The notes beneath the pieces are model-generated. The model was not told the origin of the DNA. It saw nothing but the letters and a program-made list of their open reading frames with translations, and searched no databases. Made by a program: the position numbers and the translations under genes. Source: Amphirosellinia nigrospora (taxonomy: Eukaryota > Ascomycota > Sordariomycetes > Xylariales > Xylariaceae). From it: a stretch of DNA of 64,000 nt. The stretch lies in assembly GCA_004123355.1 (NCBI GenBank), contig SCHM01000004.1, positions 4,677,017 through 4,741,016 on the forward strand, written 5' to 3'. Every line of letters begins with the position of its first letter. Positions within the stretch are counted from its first letter, which is position 1. Shown here piece by piece: positions 12,081-23,650 of this stretch.

Positions 12081-12916
12081 AACAACGGTGAGAGAACGGC
12101 TGGAAAGTTACCGAAACACAAGGGCTAGCTTCGTGACAAAGTGCAAAGTATCAGAGATAAATATCTTACTGTCAATTTTTGTGAATAGGCTGACGCGAGA
12201 GCAAGGCTTTGGTTATTGCGAGAAGTCTATAGTTTTGAGAACCGACAGAATCTCTAAATAATTTAAGCAATTATTCACGACTATATAACCTTGTGCAGTA
12301 AAAGCCATGAGATAAGCCACGGTAGTTTGTAGCTGAATCCTCACTGGCCTACAAGCCGATTTTCGATGAGACACTGTCATTAATGGATCTTACTTTGGCT
12401 GGGGACAATTTGAAGATCCAAAGAATAAATTTCTTTTTGAGAAAGCCTATATTAAGTAACTATGAGTACTCTGCCAAACCTCATTCGTTCCAGTCTCCGA
12501 TGACTATGTATCATATATTTATTCTCGCCTGGACTTGCCGCATGTACCCCTTCAACGGGTCCATCGTAGTATACCTGTTTTGTGCCTTGTACAATATTCT
12601 CCGGCAACTTGAAATGAAATGCGCCTTCAATATCTAACTTGGCAGTAGAACTTTCCGCCGATAGGAAGTCAAGCTGAGCTCTCGCTTAGCAGTCGCCACT
12701 AGAATAATGTGAAAGTCCTACGATAGTTATATGTCAGCGGTTGCCCAACGCAACTCCAGGAGGAACATATCAGTCTTGGGATGCTCATTATTTGCCCATA
12801 GATGGCCAGGAGATCGGTATTAGGCTGCAGAATTAATAGTCACGCCTTGCTCATCATATGCGTGATATTGGGAAACGGACCCAATAGGAAACGGATAAAG
12901 GGGTTGCAGTGTTATC
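12081..12916. other. Intergenic, no gene recognised
   Basis: The gap lies between the RNase T2 stop and the DUF1593 remnant. An 84-codon frame at 12383-12637 has no recognisable domain and an unusual hydrophobic composition; I treat it as chance. Confidence 0.5.
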
Positions 12917-13456
12917 TTAGTAATAGAGCCACTCAAATGTGAGTGCGTTGTTATCAGGATCCCAGCTGTCCGAAACATCTACAATGACCAATTTTCCCGG
13001 AGAGAAGTTTACAGTCCAAGGGTTCGAACCACAAGTGCCGTTGATAATGGCTACTGGGGATGGTTGTTGATGTTGTAATCCCCCCTTACGGCCCACTGCA
13101 TACGCGCAGCGAAGTCGTGCTGATAATGTAGTCGCCACCGCTAGACGGAGGTAGACGTGCTCACGAAGGTGTCTCCGTTGACTCCTTCGACTTGATTTGC
13201 CGCATTCGCATACAGCTTATATCTTCCACCCCAATCCCCCCACGGCTGCTCTGGATAATTGAGGCTATTCTGGATTAGGGGAGGAAAGAAGACGTGTCGC
13301 TTTCCATGATGGCAGTAAAGTTAGGATAATACTCCCCTAAACGGCTGGGTCGGATACGAGTTTGACGCCACTCGTGAGTCACAAGTGAGCTACCAGAGCC
13401 GCCTTGATCAAAACGATACATATTTTCGCCCAATATGCTGGTCCATGTGGCCATGC
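12917..13456 (-). pseudogene. Remnant of a DUF1593 (Sde182-like cellulose-binding/nucleoside-hydrolase-like) gene
   Basis: Read on the minus strand, this gives pieces in order of a DUF1593 protein: MYRFDQGGSGSSLVTHEW, then GEYYPNFTAIMESDTSSFL, WGDWGGRYKLY, RWRLHYQHDFAARMQWAV, and finally SPVAIINGTCGSNPW with SWDPDNNALTFEW. That matches the middle and C-terminal part of the family. The nucleoside-hydrolase-like N terminus is missing, and the frame closes soon after FEWLYY. The pieces lie in different frames, and one tryptophan codon of the family reads as TAG, a change of the CpA-to-TpA kind. Loss of the N-terminal half shows it is a true fossil and not only a sequencing artefact. Secreted relatives act near plant cell walls, but that role is family inference. 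Confidence 0.7.
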
Positions 13457-14650
13457 TATATTGTTATAAAGACTATAATCCTCAAGTACTTCTCAAATCT
13501 TTTATTTTTTAGTTTTATATGATTTTACGTCTGCTATATACCTAGTCGCTGTCCTGCAGTTCCTTAACTAACAATCCTCATTGAGTAACTACTACAAGAT
13601 TCACTCTCTAACTGGCACCAAGACTTCTATCTTTGTATAGTAGTGGGAGCCCCTAAGCCTTATCAATGAACAGCCTACCAATTGTCCTAACAATCTTGTT
13701 TCTTGGATGTTGCTGTCACACGTGCAAGCCACAGAGCTTAGCCACAGAGCCACACAGTGTCTCAGGGGCTAATTACTCTCCGGCCGTTTTCGTAAGCTGA
13801 GTTATGAGCTGTCAGAATAACCTCGTATAGGCGAAGCTCCGGTGGCCTGCGAGGAGAGAGGCTCCTAGAATTTGTCTATAAATCGAGGGCAAGGGTGAGG
13901 TTGCACTTGAGTACAAGCCTGTGTCACAGTTGTTGTCTTGCCTTCTAGCGTGCTACACAGCCCTGGAAGTGGAGACCATCTCTTTCTTTCTGGCGGGCTT
14001 CTTGAAACGGAATGTGCGCTTTTCTGAAGCCACGAATGCTAAACCACGCGTTGTGTCTGGTGAACTGATGATATTTTTGCGGTAGCTGCTCCCTGTGATG
14101 AAGCCGTTGAGGTTTCATTCTCGCTAGAGGGAACGCTAATAGGTAGGGTAGGTACCGTAGGGCGCCGGGGTTTTTTTTTAGGAGGATTACAGGTACGTAC
14201 CTATATTAACTAGAACTAAAGAGTTCTAGGCAAGTACGTATATATATGTATTTTTTATTTTAGAAAGCACGGGCGAAAACATGTTAGAAAAGAAATAAGT
14301 TTAAGTGAACTACTGTAAAATAGTTTAGAATACTTACCATTATTTTTGTACACACAGAATTCCCCGATTAAAATAATAAATCGTGAGTAAAAAATAGTAG
14401 AGTCAACCACTGTCACAAAAAATTATCCAACGGAGGTCATTACAGTCTGCAGCTATTAGACTAGCCCAATAACCTAGGTAGCCACCCTGACGTTATTTCA
14501 GTAAAATCATTGCTAGCCAGGACACAAGTACCTCGCACCTTCTGCGTGGTGTTCGTTCGTAGTCACTACCAACACAAAACGCAAAGCTGCCTGGCTGCGC
14601 ATTCCCGCCTGGGATGTTCGGGCACTCGGTCTTCTACCTGGGCACCGACT
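13457..14650. other. Intergenic, AT-rich in part
   Basis: No gene is recognised. Around 14170-14420 there are T-rich and A-rich tracts, including a T9 run. The region ends in a small tandem repeat just upstream of the RNase H gene. Confidence 0.55.
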
Positions 14651-14659
14651 TAATCCTCA

Positions 14660-14702
14660 ATACTCTCTAAATACTCTCTAAATACTCTCTAAATACTCTC
14701 TG
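14660..14702. repeat. 11-bp tandem repeat (TACTCTCTAAA, about four copies)
   Basis: Four near-identical units of TACTCTCTAAA stand in a row, the last partial. They lie about 70-110 bases upstream of the RNase H start codon, so they sit in its promoter or leader. Confidence 0.85.
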
Positions 14703-14772
14703 GGCCTTTCATCTTCCCACTCATTTTCTTGCATTCCCAAAACTTTCCTGATTCCAACCAAACGCCACCACA

Positions 14773-15832
14773 ATGCCTCTGGGCTGGTATCTTGCCCAGG
14801 GTTTCATTCCTCTTGTTCCATCCGACAGTGACGACGAGGAAGGGCCCTGCGAACTACCAGACGGCCGAATTGTTTGTGGCCCACATGGTTTTGTCGTCTG
14901 CAGAAGATGCTGTACGGATTACAGGCTTCATGAATGATGTTCTAAGCAACGACGAAGATGAGGATGAGGAAGATGATGAAGACGAGGGCAAGAATGAGTC
15001 GGATACATCTGACCTCAATCCCAGAACATTCAGCGTTTCCCAGGGCATATTTCGCGGTATGTTTGACGGCATGCTTGGCGTGGAAAAGAGAAGAGGCACT
15101 GGCCGTGTATTCCCTACCGTGTTCACCCCCCCTTCAGGTCAGGTGAAACCAACCGAGCTTTTCATTGGGTGTGCGACCTATGAACGCATCACTAGGTAAG
15201 TTGTGTAGAGTTTATCCGCGGAGATTCATCACGATTCGTGTAGCGTTTCGTGCTGCTACAACTACTAATGCTTGATGACATAGATATATTCACCCCCAAA
15301 ATCGCCGTCAGATTCTCATTCTTACCGATGGTGCATGCCTTAACAATGGACAGCCGAATCCGAAAGCTGGCTGGGCCTTTGTCCATGGCCCCGGCCGTGC
15401 GGGACAACCAGCCATAGCTTCTGGACGTCTAGAGATGGCGGGACCATTCGGCGATCCTAGCAGTCAAACCAGCAATCGAGCTGAGCTGCGTGCCGTCATT
15501 GCTGCCCTCCGTTTCCGTGCCTGGGATGGTGAGGGTTACAACACTATGGTAATCGCTACCGATTCAGAATACGTGGTCAAGGGTGCGACTACATGGGCCA
15601 GAACATGGGTCGAGAACGGCTGGCGGAAGCCTGGTAGTGGTGAGGTGAAGAATAAGGACATGTGGGAGATGCTATTGGGCGAGGTCGAGAGATGGCATGA
15701 CAGACAAGTTTCTATTCTATTTTGGCGAATCCCAGAGATTGGAACACAGTGGCAGATGCGGCTGCGAAGAAGGCTGCTGAGGAGCACGAAGCTGATGCTC
15801 AATGGGCAGAATTCATGGGTATTTGCCATTAA
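14773..15832 (+). CDS. Ribonuclease H1 (RNase HI fold)
   Basis: This encodes an RNase H, which cuts the RNA strand of RNA:DNA hybrids. The start at 14773 (MPLGWYLAQGF) is followed by a Cys-rich segment (CGPHGFVVCRRCC), an acidic stretch and a fungal-specific middle part. Intron 15196-15283 precedes the catalytic domain. All four acidic catalytic sites are visible: ILTDGACLNN, RAELRAV, ATDSEYVV and NTVADAAAKKAA. The frame changes near 14925 and again near 15732, where CCC stands for CCCC; the second correction gives a proper C terminus ending EFMGICH at 15832. Its next neighbour on the same strand is an RNase H2 subunit, so two hybrid-removal genes are adjacent. Nuclear or mitochondrial location cannot be told. 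Confidence 0.85.
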
Positions 15833-16087
15833 TGAAGGACTTCATTAGTATTGACGAGAATACCTAAGGTACCTAAGGCTCCAGGCCAGCAAGAGATGCA
15901 TAATTAAGGCGCGGGCAGAGTAATATGCAATATGAGCCTACTATGTAGGAAAAGGGGGCTTTTTTACAGATACATTAGGTAAGCAGATCAATTAAACGCG
16001 GTCTTTTCCCATTAGGTACCTGCCTGATGTTTGACTTAACGCGTCTTCGGTCTAAAATAGCCAGTCTTTGTAACATCACAGAATAAA

Positions 16088-16673
16088 ATGTCCCGCAGTA
16101 TTTACAATCGGACCTGGAACTTCTGAACAGGAAAGAGCCACTGTAATCTATTACCCTGCCGGATAATCATGATGGAGATGTGAACCCGTCCGACACATTC
16201 TGGAACCCCATCAAATCAGACGGTGAGCATCCTGAATCGCAAAAGCGAGATTAGAGCCTAATTCAGCTCGTGAATTAGATAGTGCATACACGGCATATCT
16301 GAGAGGTCGAAAGCTCCACGGAAGAGCTGTCAAACTACCGGAGGGGTATCATGGTATGGTCGTCGAGAAGACGGACGCAAAGCTGGAGACAACAACGAAG
16401 CAACCGTCAGCCGAGGAAGATGTCGAGATGATAGAAAATCCGGAAGACCAACTTGAAGTGGGCGTGATGAAGAACAAGGCCGCATTCGACGAGTTGATGA
16501 TCTGGGGTCACGAGTCTACGAGCGACTCTAGTGTCGACCCATATGTGCGAGGGATGGAGGAATGGATCGCATTTGCAGAAGAGGTTTGATGGAAAACTCA
16601 CGAAGATAAATTTACGTGTGCTGACAGTTTGCAGATACATTCATCGAGTACAGAGCTTGAGCCTTCAAAGTAA
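16088..16673 (+). CDS. RNase H2 non-catalytic subunit C (Rnh203/RNASEH2C type)
   Basis: This is a small subunit of the trimeric RNase H2, which removes ribonucleotides from DNA. Family marks are NLLPCRI near the start, then DTFWNPI, YLRGRKLHGRAVKLPEGYHG and, at the end, FDELMIWGHES with EEWIAFAEEIHSS. Introns are 16223-16278 and about 16584-16635 (GTTTGA donor, TTTGCAG acceptor), and the stop lies at 16671-16673. One-base losses in A runs near 16145 and 16166 break the frame in exon 1. The exact start is uncertain; the ATG at 16088 is the best candidate but is out of frame with what follows. The acidic loop (EEDVEMIENPED) between the two conserved blocks is typical of this subunit. Confidence 0.78.
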
Positions 16674-17058
16674 GGCAATCATCTAGGGTCATTCAAATGA
16701 TGGCTGTGATTCCAGTCATTGAGGTGTCTGGAGTGCCAGCGTTAAGAGGGTGGAAAGCGAGTAAGGCTTATAATGGGAATTATTTCCGATTGTAACACCC
16801 TTTTACGATTTAAAATAATTATAACTCTTAATGCAACAAAAGGCTACCTAGATACCTGGCAATGCTGAGTTGATGTGTACAGTATGATTTTACGGTAAAT
16901 ATAACTTATACGTACTGTATTTATTACCTATCTTCGCCCCTGTAAATTGCCCCTCTATTTGCTGCACTAACTACCTACCCATCCTTCAACCGCGACCAAC
17001 TCAAACACAGCACCGCCGAATTTCATTGAAACGACCGCATCGCCATCGACATTCCATC
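16674..17058. promoter_or_regulatory. ESA1 upstream region
   Basis: These 385 bases hold the RNase H2C 3' end and the ESA1 promoter/leader. They are AT-rich with no clear TATA box. No other gene is seen. Confidence 0.4.
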
Positions 17059-18547
17059 ATGAGTCCCGGTGCCCTGAATGGAGAGGCGACCGTCGGGCCC
17101 GAGGGGCCGCGACAGAAGAGTAAAGCGACGATTGAGACGCTGGGAGTAGGTTGCATCGCTATGGTTGAGAAGAATGGGCAAGCTCGTCGCGCCGAAATTC
17201 TGAGTATCAAAGACACCAAGAGCGGCCGACAATTCTACTGCAACTTTGATAATTTCAACAAGCGTCTAGATGAATGGGTCCCCGCCAAGCGAATAGACTT
17301 TGACCACGACGTTGAATGGCCGAATCCCGATAAAGACAAGCAGAAAGATGGGAAGAACAAGAACACGACCGTGTCGAAGAAGAAGGCGCCGAGTAAGGCA
17401 CAGAAACGCCCCGGGAAAAGAGAACAGTCTGTCACATCGGAGACTGTGACGCCTCGCCCATGGCCCGAGGTCTCTGATACACAGCCACCATCCAAAGCGC
17501 CTTCAACGCCGAGAGATCTGGAACAGAAATCTACGGGGACGCCTGCTGTCGGTAGCGATGAGATGGACATCGATGAAGATGAACAGGCTCCCGAAGTGAA
17601 AAAAGAAGCAGAATTCAGCAGAGAGGCTGAGATCGAGAAGCTGCGGACTGGCGGTTCCATGACACAAAACCCGACCGAGCTCGCTCGGATACGAAACATA
17701 TCGAAGGTGCAATTCGGCCAATACGATCTGTTCCCGTGGTACTTCTCCCCGTATCCAGAATCTTTCACCCAAGAAGACGTCATTTTCATATGTGAGTTCT
17801 GCCTGAGCTATTATGGCGATACAAAATCTTTCACAAGGCACCGCCAAAAGTGCACACTGCAGCACCCGCCGGGAAACGAGATCTATCGGGATGATTACGT
17901 ATCATTCTTTGAGATTGATGGCCGCCGGCAGCGTACGTGGTGCCGAAACTTGTGTCTGCTCTCCAAGATGTTCCTTGACCACAAAACATTATACTACGAC
18001 GTAGATCCCTTCTTATTCTACGTGATGACGCAGAAGAGCGAGAAAGGCCACCATCTCGTCGGGTACTTCTCCAAGGAGAAGGAGAGCGCGGACGGATATA
18101 ACGTCGCCTGTATTTTAACTCTACCCCAGTATCAAAGGAAGGGGTTTGGTCGATTGCTCATCCAGTTCTCCTACGAACTCTCCAAAGTCGAGGGTAAACT
18201 CGGGTCTCCGGAGAAGCCCCTATCTGACCTGGGACTTCTCAGCTACCGGCAGTACTGGTCGGAGAACATAATAGACCTCCTAATCGAATTAAATGATCGC
18301 GATGAGAAGTCGAGTATCGAGAGCATATCGACTTCACTCGCAATGACTACGCAAGACGTTGAGCATACGCTGCAGGCGCTGAAGATGCAGGTGTACCACA
18401 AGGGAGAGCATAAGCTTGTCATTCCAGATTCGATGATTCAGCAACGTGAGAAGGCCAAGTCTAAAAAGAAAGCGGTACCTTCTATCGGAAAATCTACAAT
18501 GGAAGCCTCCCATCTTCACGGCGTCGACGCGTACATGGGGCTGGTAA
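17059..18547 (+). CDS. ESA1: MYST histone acetyltransferase ESA1 (NuA4 catalytic subunit)
   Basis: This is the catalytic subunit of the NuA4 complex, which acetylates histones H4 and H2A and is essential in yeasts. I chose the start at 17059 (MSPGALNGE) because the chromo-barrel domain follows at once (CIAMVEKNGQARRAEILSI...NKRLDEWVP, residues about 30-80). A basic, Pro/Ser-rich linker leads to the MYST domain: zinc finger CEFCLSYYGD...HRQKC, autoacetylation lysine K309 in DHKTLYYDVD, catalytic C351 in NVACILTLPQYQRKGFG (which is also the acetyl-CoA loop) and E385 in SPEKPLSDLG. No intron is present. The plain frame runs to 18555 with an unfamiliar tail, but the conserved end LQWKPPIFTASTRTWGW is in the next frame, stopping at 18547. 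A small frame break near 18490 is therefore likely. Confidence 0.95.
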
Positions 18548-18750
18548 TCACCTGAATTTGTACTCTCCAGATTTCAGTCATCGCTACTACTGTATTATAA
18601 AATGAGCGAGCGAATGTTGTACTTTACATTAGATACCCAAAACTTGTTCAAGACATAAACAACTGATCAAACGAATTTTCTCTAGCACCGTAGATTGCAT
18701 GCCCTATGAACTACCAGACCCTTGTACAAAATTCGTCGGAATCGTAAACC

Positions 18751-20446
18751 TCATTTTGCTTCATTCATATCCCTCAGCTCCCTAGAATTCGTCTGCCAAC
18801 TCTCGGGGCCCCCATCCAGCATATTTCGTATCACCCGCCCCAGCCTCTCGACACCATCGACCATGTCATCCTCGTCCTCCCACGCAAAGCACATCCTGAT
18901 CGTGTTGTCGAAACGGACCGCATCCTCATCGCCGTGCACAGCGAACAGCTCCCCGTTACCGATCAACAGAGCCTCGTGGGCGCGGCAGTGATCCGCGATG
19001 GCCTTGGCCGTAGGCCATGCCCTGGTAGTCGTATCTGTACTTCTGGCTGTTGGTGTGGTAGGAAGAGTCATCCATACGAAATAGCCTCCGTACACACCAT
19101 CGTGCCCCAGCAGACTGCCCTCGTGTAAGCGTACGCCAAGCGGCACGAGCTCAGTCCTGATCGCGCGCGTCAGGACCGCATGGCGATGGGCATATGACGG
19201 GAGGAGGGTCCCTCGGATATGGACGTCAAGTTGACATTCTTCCTTCCCTTCTGTCTCGTCCTCATCTCCTTTTCTACTGCTCTCAGCACCCCGGCGTAAA
19301 AGCAACTCGCAGACAATGGTCGCGGTCAACTGGCTCGCCGCCCCGCCGGAGCGCGTCGACCCGGTCTGCGAATTCCCGAGCGCGAAATCGGCCGTGGAAT
19401 ACGTCCACCCCGTGCGCCGGGCGCCACGAGCTTGCTGAACGACCCGTTCGACACGGCGTGGCCGAACCACTTCCCCGGCGGATCGTGCTGTGAACGCCCC
19501 TTCGCGATGTCGACGTCTACGACGCGCGGGAGGAGCGCTTTGTGGAAATCGTGGGCGCTGGTCGACGGCGACGACGGCAGGGCCTCGACGCGCCACTGCA
19601 GCATGTCGTACACGTCGTCGCAGACGACGAGGGCGTCGTGCCGTCTCGCGAGGTCGACGAGCGCCCCGCGCCGCGCGAGGGTCATGGTGCGGCCGCTCGG
19701 GTTCGAGAACGAGGGCACGCAGTAGATGACGTGACGATAGATCTTCCTGTGCGGGCCTGGGATCTTGTATCCCCTCCTCCTCCTCTCATCATCATCCTCG
19801 TCACCTCCTCGCTTCGTCTCCTCTTCCAGAGCTCGCATCTCCCGCTCTAAGATGGCGACGTCCACGCCCTCGTCGTCCTCGGGGACGGCGCGCAGACGCC
19901 CCGCAAACCCGGCGTCGGCGAAGATGGGACACGCGAGGAAGTAGCACGGCGCCACGACCCAGACGGCGAGCGTGCGCGCCGGGTCCGTAAAGGACTGCAG
20001 CAGACACGCCAGGCTCTGCGAGGCGCCGCCCGTGATGGTGATGCGGTCCGCCTCATTTTCCTTCTGACCCAGATCCCGCGCTCGCGATGATTCCACCCCT
20101 CCTCCTCCTCCTCCTACTGCAGAGGCATCGGCAGAGGCAGCTGGGATGACGTCCCTATAAAACCTCCACAACCAGCGCGCCAACGCTTCTCTAAGAGGTT
20201 GATACCCCGGATCCGGTCCGTACTCGAGCCCGGCGCCCAGATCTTGGGGTCGGTGAGCGCCGTCTGGGACGCGGCGCGCAGGGCCGCGGCTGGTAGCAAC
20301 GACGCGGATGGCCAGCCGCGGAGGAGGTTAATGCTTTTCTTAGTACCGGCTGTAGCTTTCGTTATAGTAGCATCTGAGCACGATCCTTCGCCCTTTCCCC
20401 CCTTCCCCTCACTCGCAGTGGATATCGATTTTCCGGCCACCATCAT
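18751..20446 (-). CDS. Fold-type I PLP aminotransferase, Aro8/YER152C (2-aminoadipate transaminase-like)
   Basis: This is a PLP-dependent class I/II aminotransferase like yeast YER152C, probably acting on aromatic or 2-aminoadipate-type amino acids in the cytosol. The start is probably at 20446 (MMVAGKSIS), although the frame is open back to 20641. Marks in order are INLLRGWPSASLLPAAAL, YGPDPGYQPLREALARWL, ITGGASQSL, YFLACPIFADAGF, VPSFSNPSGRTM, VVCDDVYDML and SNGSFSKLVAPGRTGW, whose lysine binds PLP. A C-terminal domain ends FDNTIRMCFAWEDE. Two frame breaks, near 20227 and near 19424, each fall where GGG is read as GG. The region is GC-rich with poly-Gly and Glu/Asp-rich insertions (about 20100 and 19800), longer than in yeast. 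No intron is needed. Confidence 0.82.
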
Positions 20447-20916
20447 CGCTTTGCCGCCGATCGGATGAACCGAAGTGGGAACGGAGTGACCGGGAGCTAT
20501 GAGTTGGTGGGGTCTACAGGATGCGACGCAACCTATGACGTTTTGCTTGCCTTGACTTCCACGGATAATATATGATCTCAGCATGAATGTCTTGAAATGA
20601 TTGCGATGAGTTTGGTAATGCTCGTGAGAAGCTGTTTCCATTACTCGTTACTCTACGTGGGGGCTCGAGGCTAAATTGCCCGCTAGATCGGAGGAAGAAA
20701 GTGATGGGTATGGGCGAGCATTCGTGACTAATCGAAACTCAAGGTGAGTTAAAGGCACAAGACACAATGTTATGATGGTAGTCTATTTTTTAACAGAAAA
20801 AGTCTTTAATATTGCTCAATAAGTATAGTACTGAGCCGACAGTGCTTGACTACGCTAGTGAGTTTAAAATTACTACATTACTGGTTCCATCCAAAGAGCC
20901 GCTGCGCCATGCTGCA

Positions 20917-23011
20917 TCATACGCTTGAAACATCATACGGTGTTGGATCGGTAAATATCAAGTGCGGTTTACGCTTCGCGAGATCGAGAATCGTTGAAGC
21001 GAAGACGCCATTGGCCCCTATGGGAAAGAAGGTCAGTAAATCGGGTTAAGTAATGTCGGGTCAATTCTGAGTTTCGCAACTCACATGCAAACCAACTCCC
21101 TGTGTTCTTACGTTAGCTATTTAAGTTGGGACTATGGGCAGGTCTACTTACTTGTATAGGAATTCAAAATGTTCACATTAACGCTTTCGTGAATCAACCC
21201 TAGCTTACTGGAATGCAGAACGAGATCTATACACTCTCGTATCTCTTCGTCGTCGTCCGATGTCCGGGCTTGGACGAGCAGACTCATAGGCCACGCATTC
21301 ACGAGGCCAATATGGGGTCCTACAACCTTGTTAGCCGCAAATATGTCAATTGAGTCTTAAATGGTCAACTCACCCCCTATACCATGGAAATCCTTGCCTG
21401 TCAGATAGTAGGGATTCGAAGACTTCGAGAGCAACATCCGTCTTGTGTTTTGATAAGTCTCGTCACTCGCTTCCACAAAACCCATAAGCGGTAACGCTAG
21501 AAAGAGGGTAATTCGCATCATCCATAAGAATAGATGACCCATAACCGTCCACTTCGTAGGCAAAAACCTTTCCAAACTGGCGATGTTCGACAACACCATA
21601 TTCCCAGATGCCCTTCGTTATCTTCTGACTCCATGCATCTACCATTTGTGCTAGTTCGTTCTTGCCGACGTCCTGGAGGATCTTTGCTGTTCGCTTCAAC
21701 TCCATGGCCATCTGGGCATTGGCGGGTATGAAGAAGCCAAGGATCGTGGCATCATCGCTTGGCCTAAATGCGGAACGCACCAAGCCGGTACCGCTGTTGA
21801 GGGGTTGCCTACGCCGTTTAGGTTTAACGTCTCTGTCCCTGTATTCGTGTTCCTACTGAATGTATATTGGTTCCTACGAAACCGGCCGGTGTCTGGGTCA
21901 AATGTTGATTTTGATTGTTCCTCTAGGACGGCCAATAACGTCCTTAATGCTTGATACCACCTTCTAGTGAGGAATTCTCTAGAACCAGTATGCTCATTGA
22001 AGTCGTTGCCCAGAGCAAGAAAGTGGGCGAGAGAATCCAGCTCGTATTTGCATTCAAAGACAAAGCTTGGTTCGTAGGCAGGATGTACGACATCGTCTTG
22101 GCCATTATTGGTAATAGGCAAATTGCTAATGGGTGGAGGCTGAAAGGCGTTACAATAAGGTGACTCGATGACAAACTCGGATTGCGTGTTGATGGCACCG
22201 AGAATCAACTGGTAGATATTGGGGTCTTTTGTGGCGAGGGCCTGGTAGGGAGATAATTGGTTCGTGGAATCTCGAAGCCATTCGGCGATGATGTCTCCTG
22301 GGAGGGTGCGTTAGCTAAGGAACAACCACGATGGTCACCCAGATGGACACAGCAAAGAAGCATTCATTACCTGTAATGATAAATGAGTGTGGACCTTCCC
22401 TGTCCCTCATCGCCAAGTACTGAGTCGGCCTTGTTTCGCTTGGTATTGGTTGATCCAGTCGTGTGAAACTTGACGGTAGTGTCTGTTGTGGACTGTACGA
22501 GCAAAGTCACGTCAGTCGATTCATCGTCGCATTGAATCCTACCTGGCACGGGTTTCGATATATATGGGTCAAGCAGACTCACCGGAAATGTATTCTCGAA
22601 CAACCTTGCAAGGTCAGGGTCGATCATGCGCGAAACCACATCTTTAATGACCTTCTCTATGACATCCGACTGAAAGGTGCGACACTTCGGGTGCGGTCTC
22701 TGATACGGTAACTCGAGAGGGCCTTCGCTTACAGGGCGACTATCATATGCCGTAGCAGGTCAATTAGAAGTTCCTACTGCAACAGCTACCAACTACCAAC
22801 TACCAACTATCAACTGCGGGACGGACACGACTCACTGGGGATATGTAGAGTACTGCGTGTAGTCCGGACACGCCTCTTGGTAATCAGTGGTATCCTCATT
22901 CAACGCGATCTGCTCCTGTCCATAGCGGGCCGGGTTCGCTGCATAGGCGAGTGACGGCAGTGAGGCCGAGGCCGCTAGCAATAGCAGCGTTCGAATCGAG
23001 GCTGGTGCCAT
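20917..23011 (-). CDS. GH125 exo-alpha-1,6-mannosidase, secreted
   Basis: This is a glycoside hydrolase family 125 protein (old DUF1237), which removes alpha-1,6-mannose from glycans. The start at 23011 gives a clear signal peptide (MAPASIRTLLLLAASASLPS). Exon 1 ends at 22836 and intron 1 is 22740-22835. Then follow RPHPKCRTFQSDVIEKVI, RLFENTFP, HSFIITG joined to GDIIAEWLRDSTNQ (with the conserved acid), SPYCNAFQPPP, YELDSLAHFLALGNDF, VRSAFRPSDDATILGFFIPANAQM, FAYEVDGYGSSILMDDANYP, GIGGELT, GPHIGLVNAWPMSL and the end exon GANGVFASTILDLAKRKP, stopping at 20917. Several introns separate these, some ending beside frame breaks near 22390 and 21790. Motif order and family length fit well. The target is probably cell-wall or secreted mannan. 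Confidence 0.83.
22781..22815. repeat. 7-bp tandem repeat (ctaccaa) in GH125 intron 1
   Basis: About four copies of a 7-base unit (ctaccaa/ctatcaa) lie in the first intron of the GH125 gene. It is a minor low-complexity feature. Confidence 0.6.
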
Positions 23012-23650
23012 CTTCGTGTTTGCTAGGCAGACAGGTCCCCGGATGGATGAGATGCGATGAAGCGCCGACGGATGTATCGGAGTCTAGCTACAGCCACTCT
23101 CGCTCTCACTCGACATGCGTCTTACCCAGAAGTTCCATTCGGAAGAGGAATATTAGACACGGCAAGGTCACGAAGCGAATTGAGGTATGAAGTCATAAAG
23201 GCATAACAGCTTTTTAATATGTTCATTATGGATATGGATTGGAATATTCCTTGAGGCAGCTGCCCCGGATAAGGCCCGGCGGCGGGGCATTGTCCGTCGC
23301 ACTAAAAACACCCTGGAAAATGAATGCCAAGAGGCAAGTGTTAAGGCTGTCGCACCCGCCGTAGAGCGGCATTGGACCCTGAAAATGACGTCGCGAGGTA
23401 GACGTGACGTTGCCCACCATACCCGAGCTGAAGCTTACGTAGCGCGTTCCTCTATCATCCTTATCTACAACTCCCCGCCAAAACGATGCATCCTCAAATG
23501 TCCGCGGCAGGAATCATCACAGCTTTTGTTCGCTTACCTTTGTCAACCCGCAATTGAGCCACCACGATGGCTCCTACTGGGCCAGCAAATACCTCATTCT
23601 ATGCACCCGTGAAAATCACACACCCTTGAACACTCGTGCCAGCATTGTGA
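23012..23650. promoter_or_regulatory. Divergent promoter region, GH125 and pantothenate synthetase
   Basis: Two genes start from opposite edges of this 639-base stretch, so it must hold both promoters. I see no convincing TATA box and no other gene. Confidence 0.45.

Noticed and set aside
14854-15126. Serine-rich 90-codon minus-strand frame
   Set aside because: It is the antisense shadow of the acidic stretch in the RNase H gene.
19326-20056. Several Arg/Ala-rich frames on both strands
   Set aside because: GC-rich shadows of the aminotransferase gene; no domain.
21951-22163. 70-codon plus-strand frame and similar ones at 21534-21859
   Set aside because: Antisense shadows of the GH125 gene.
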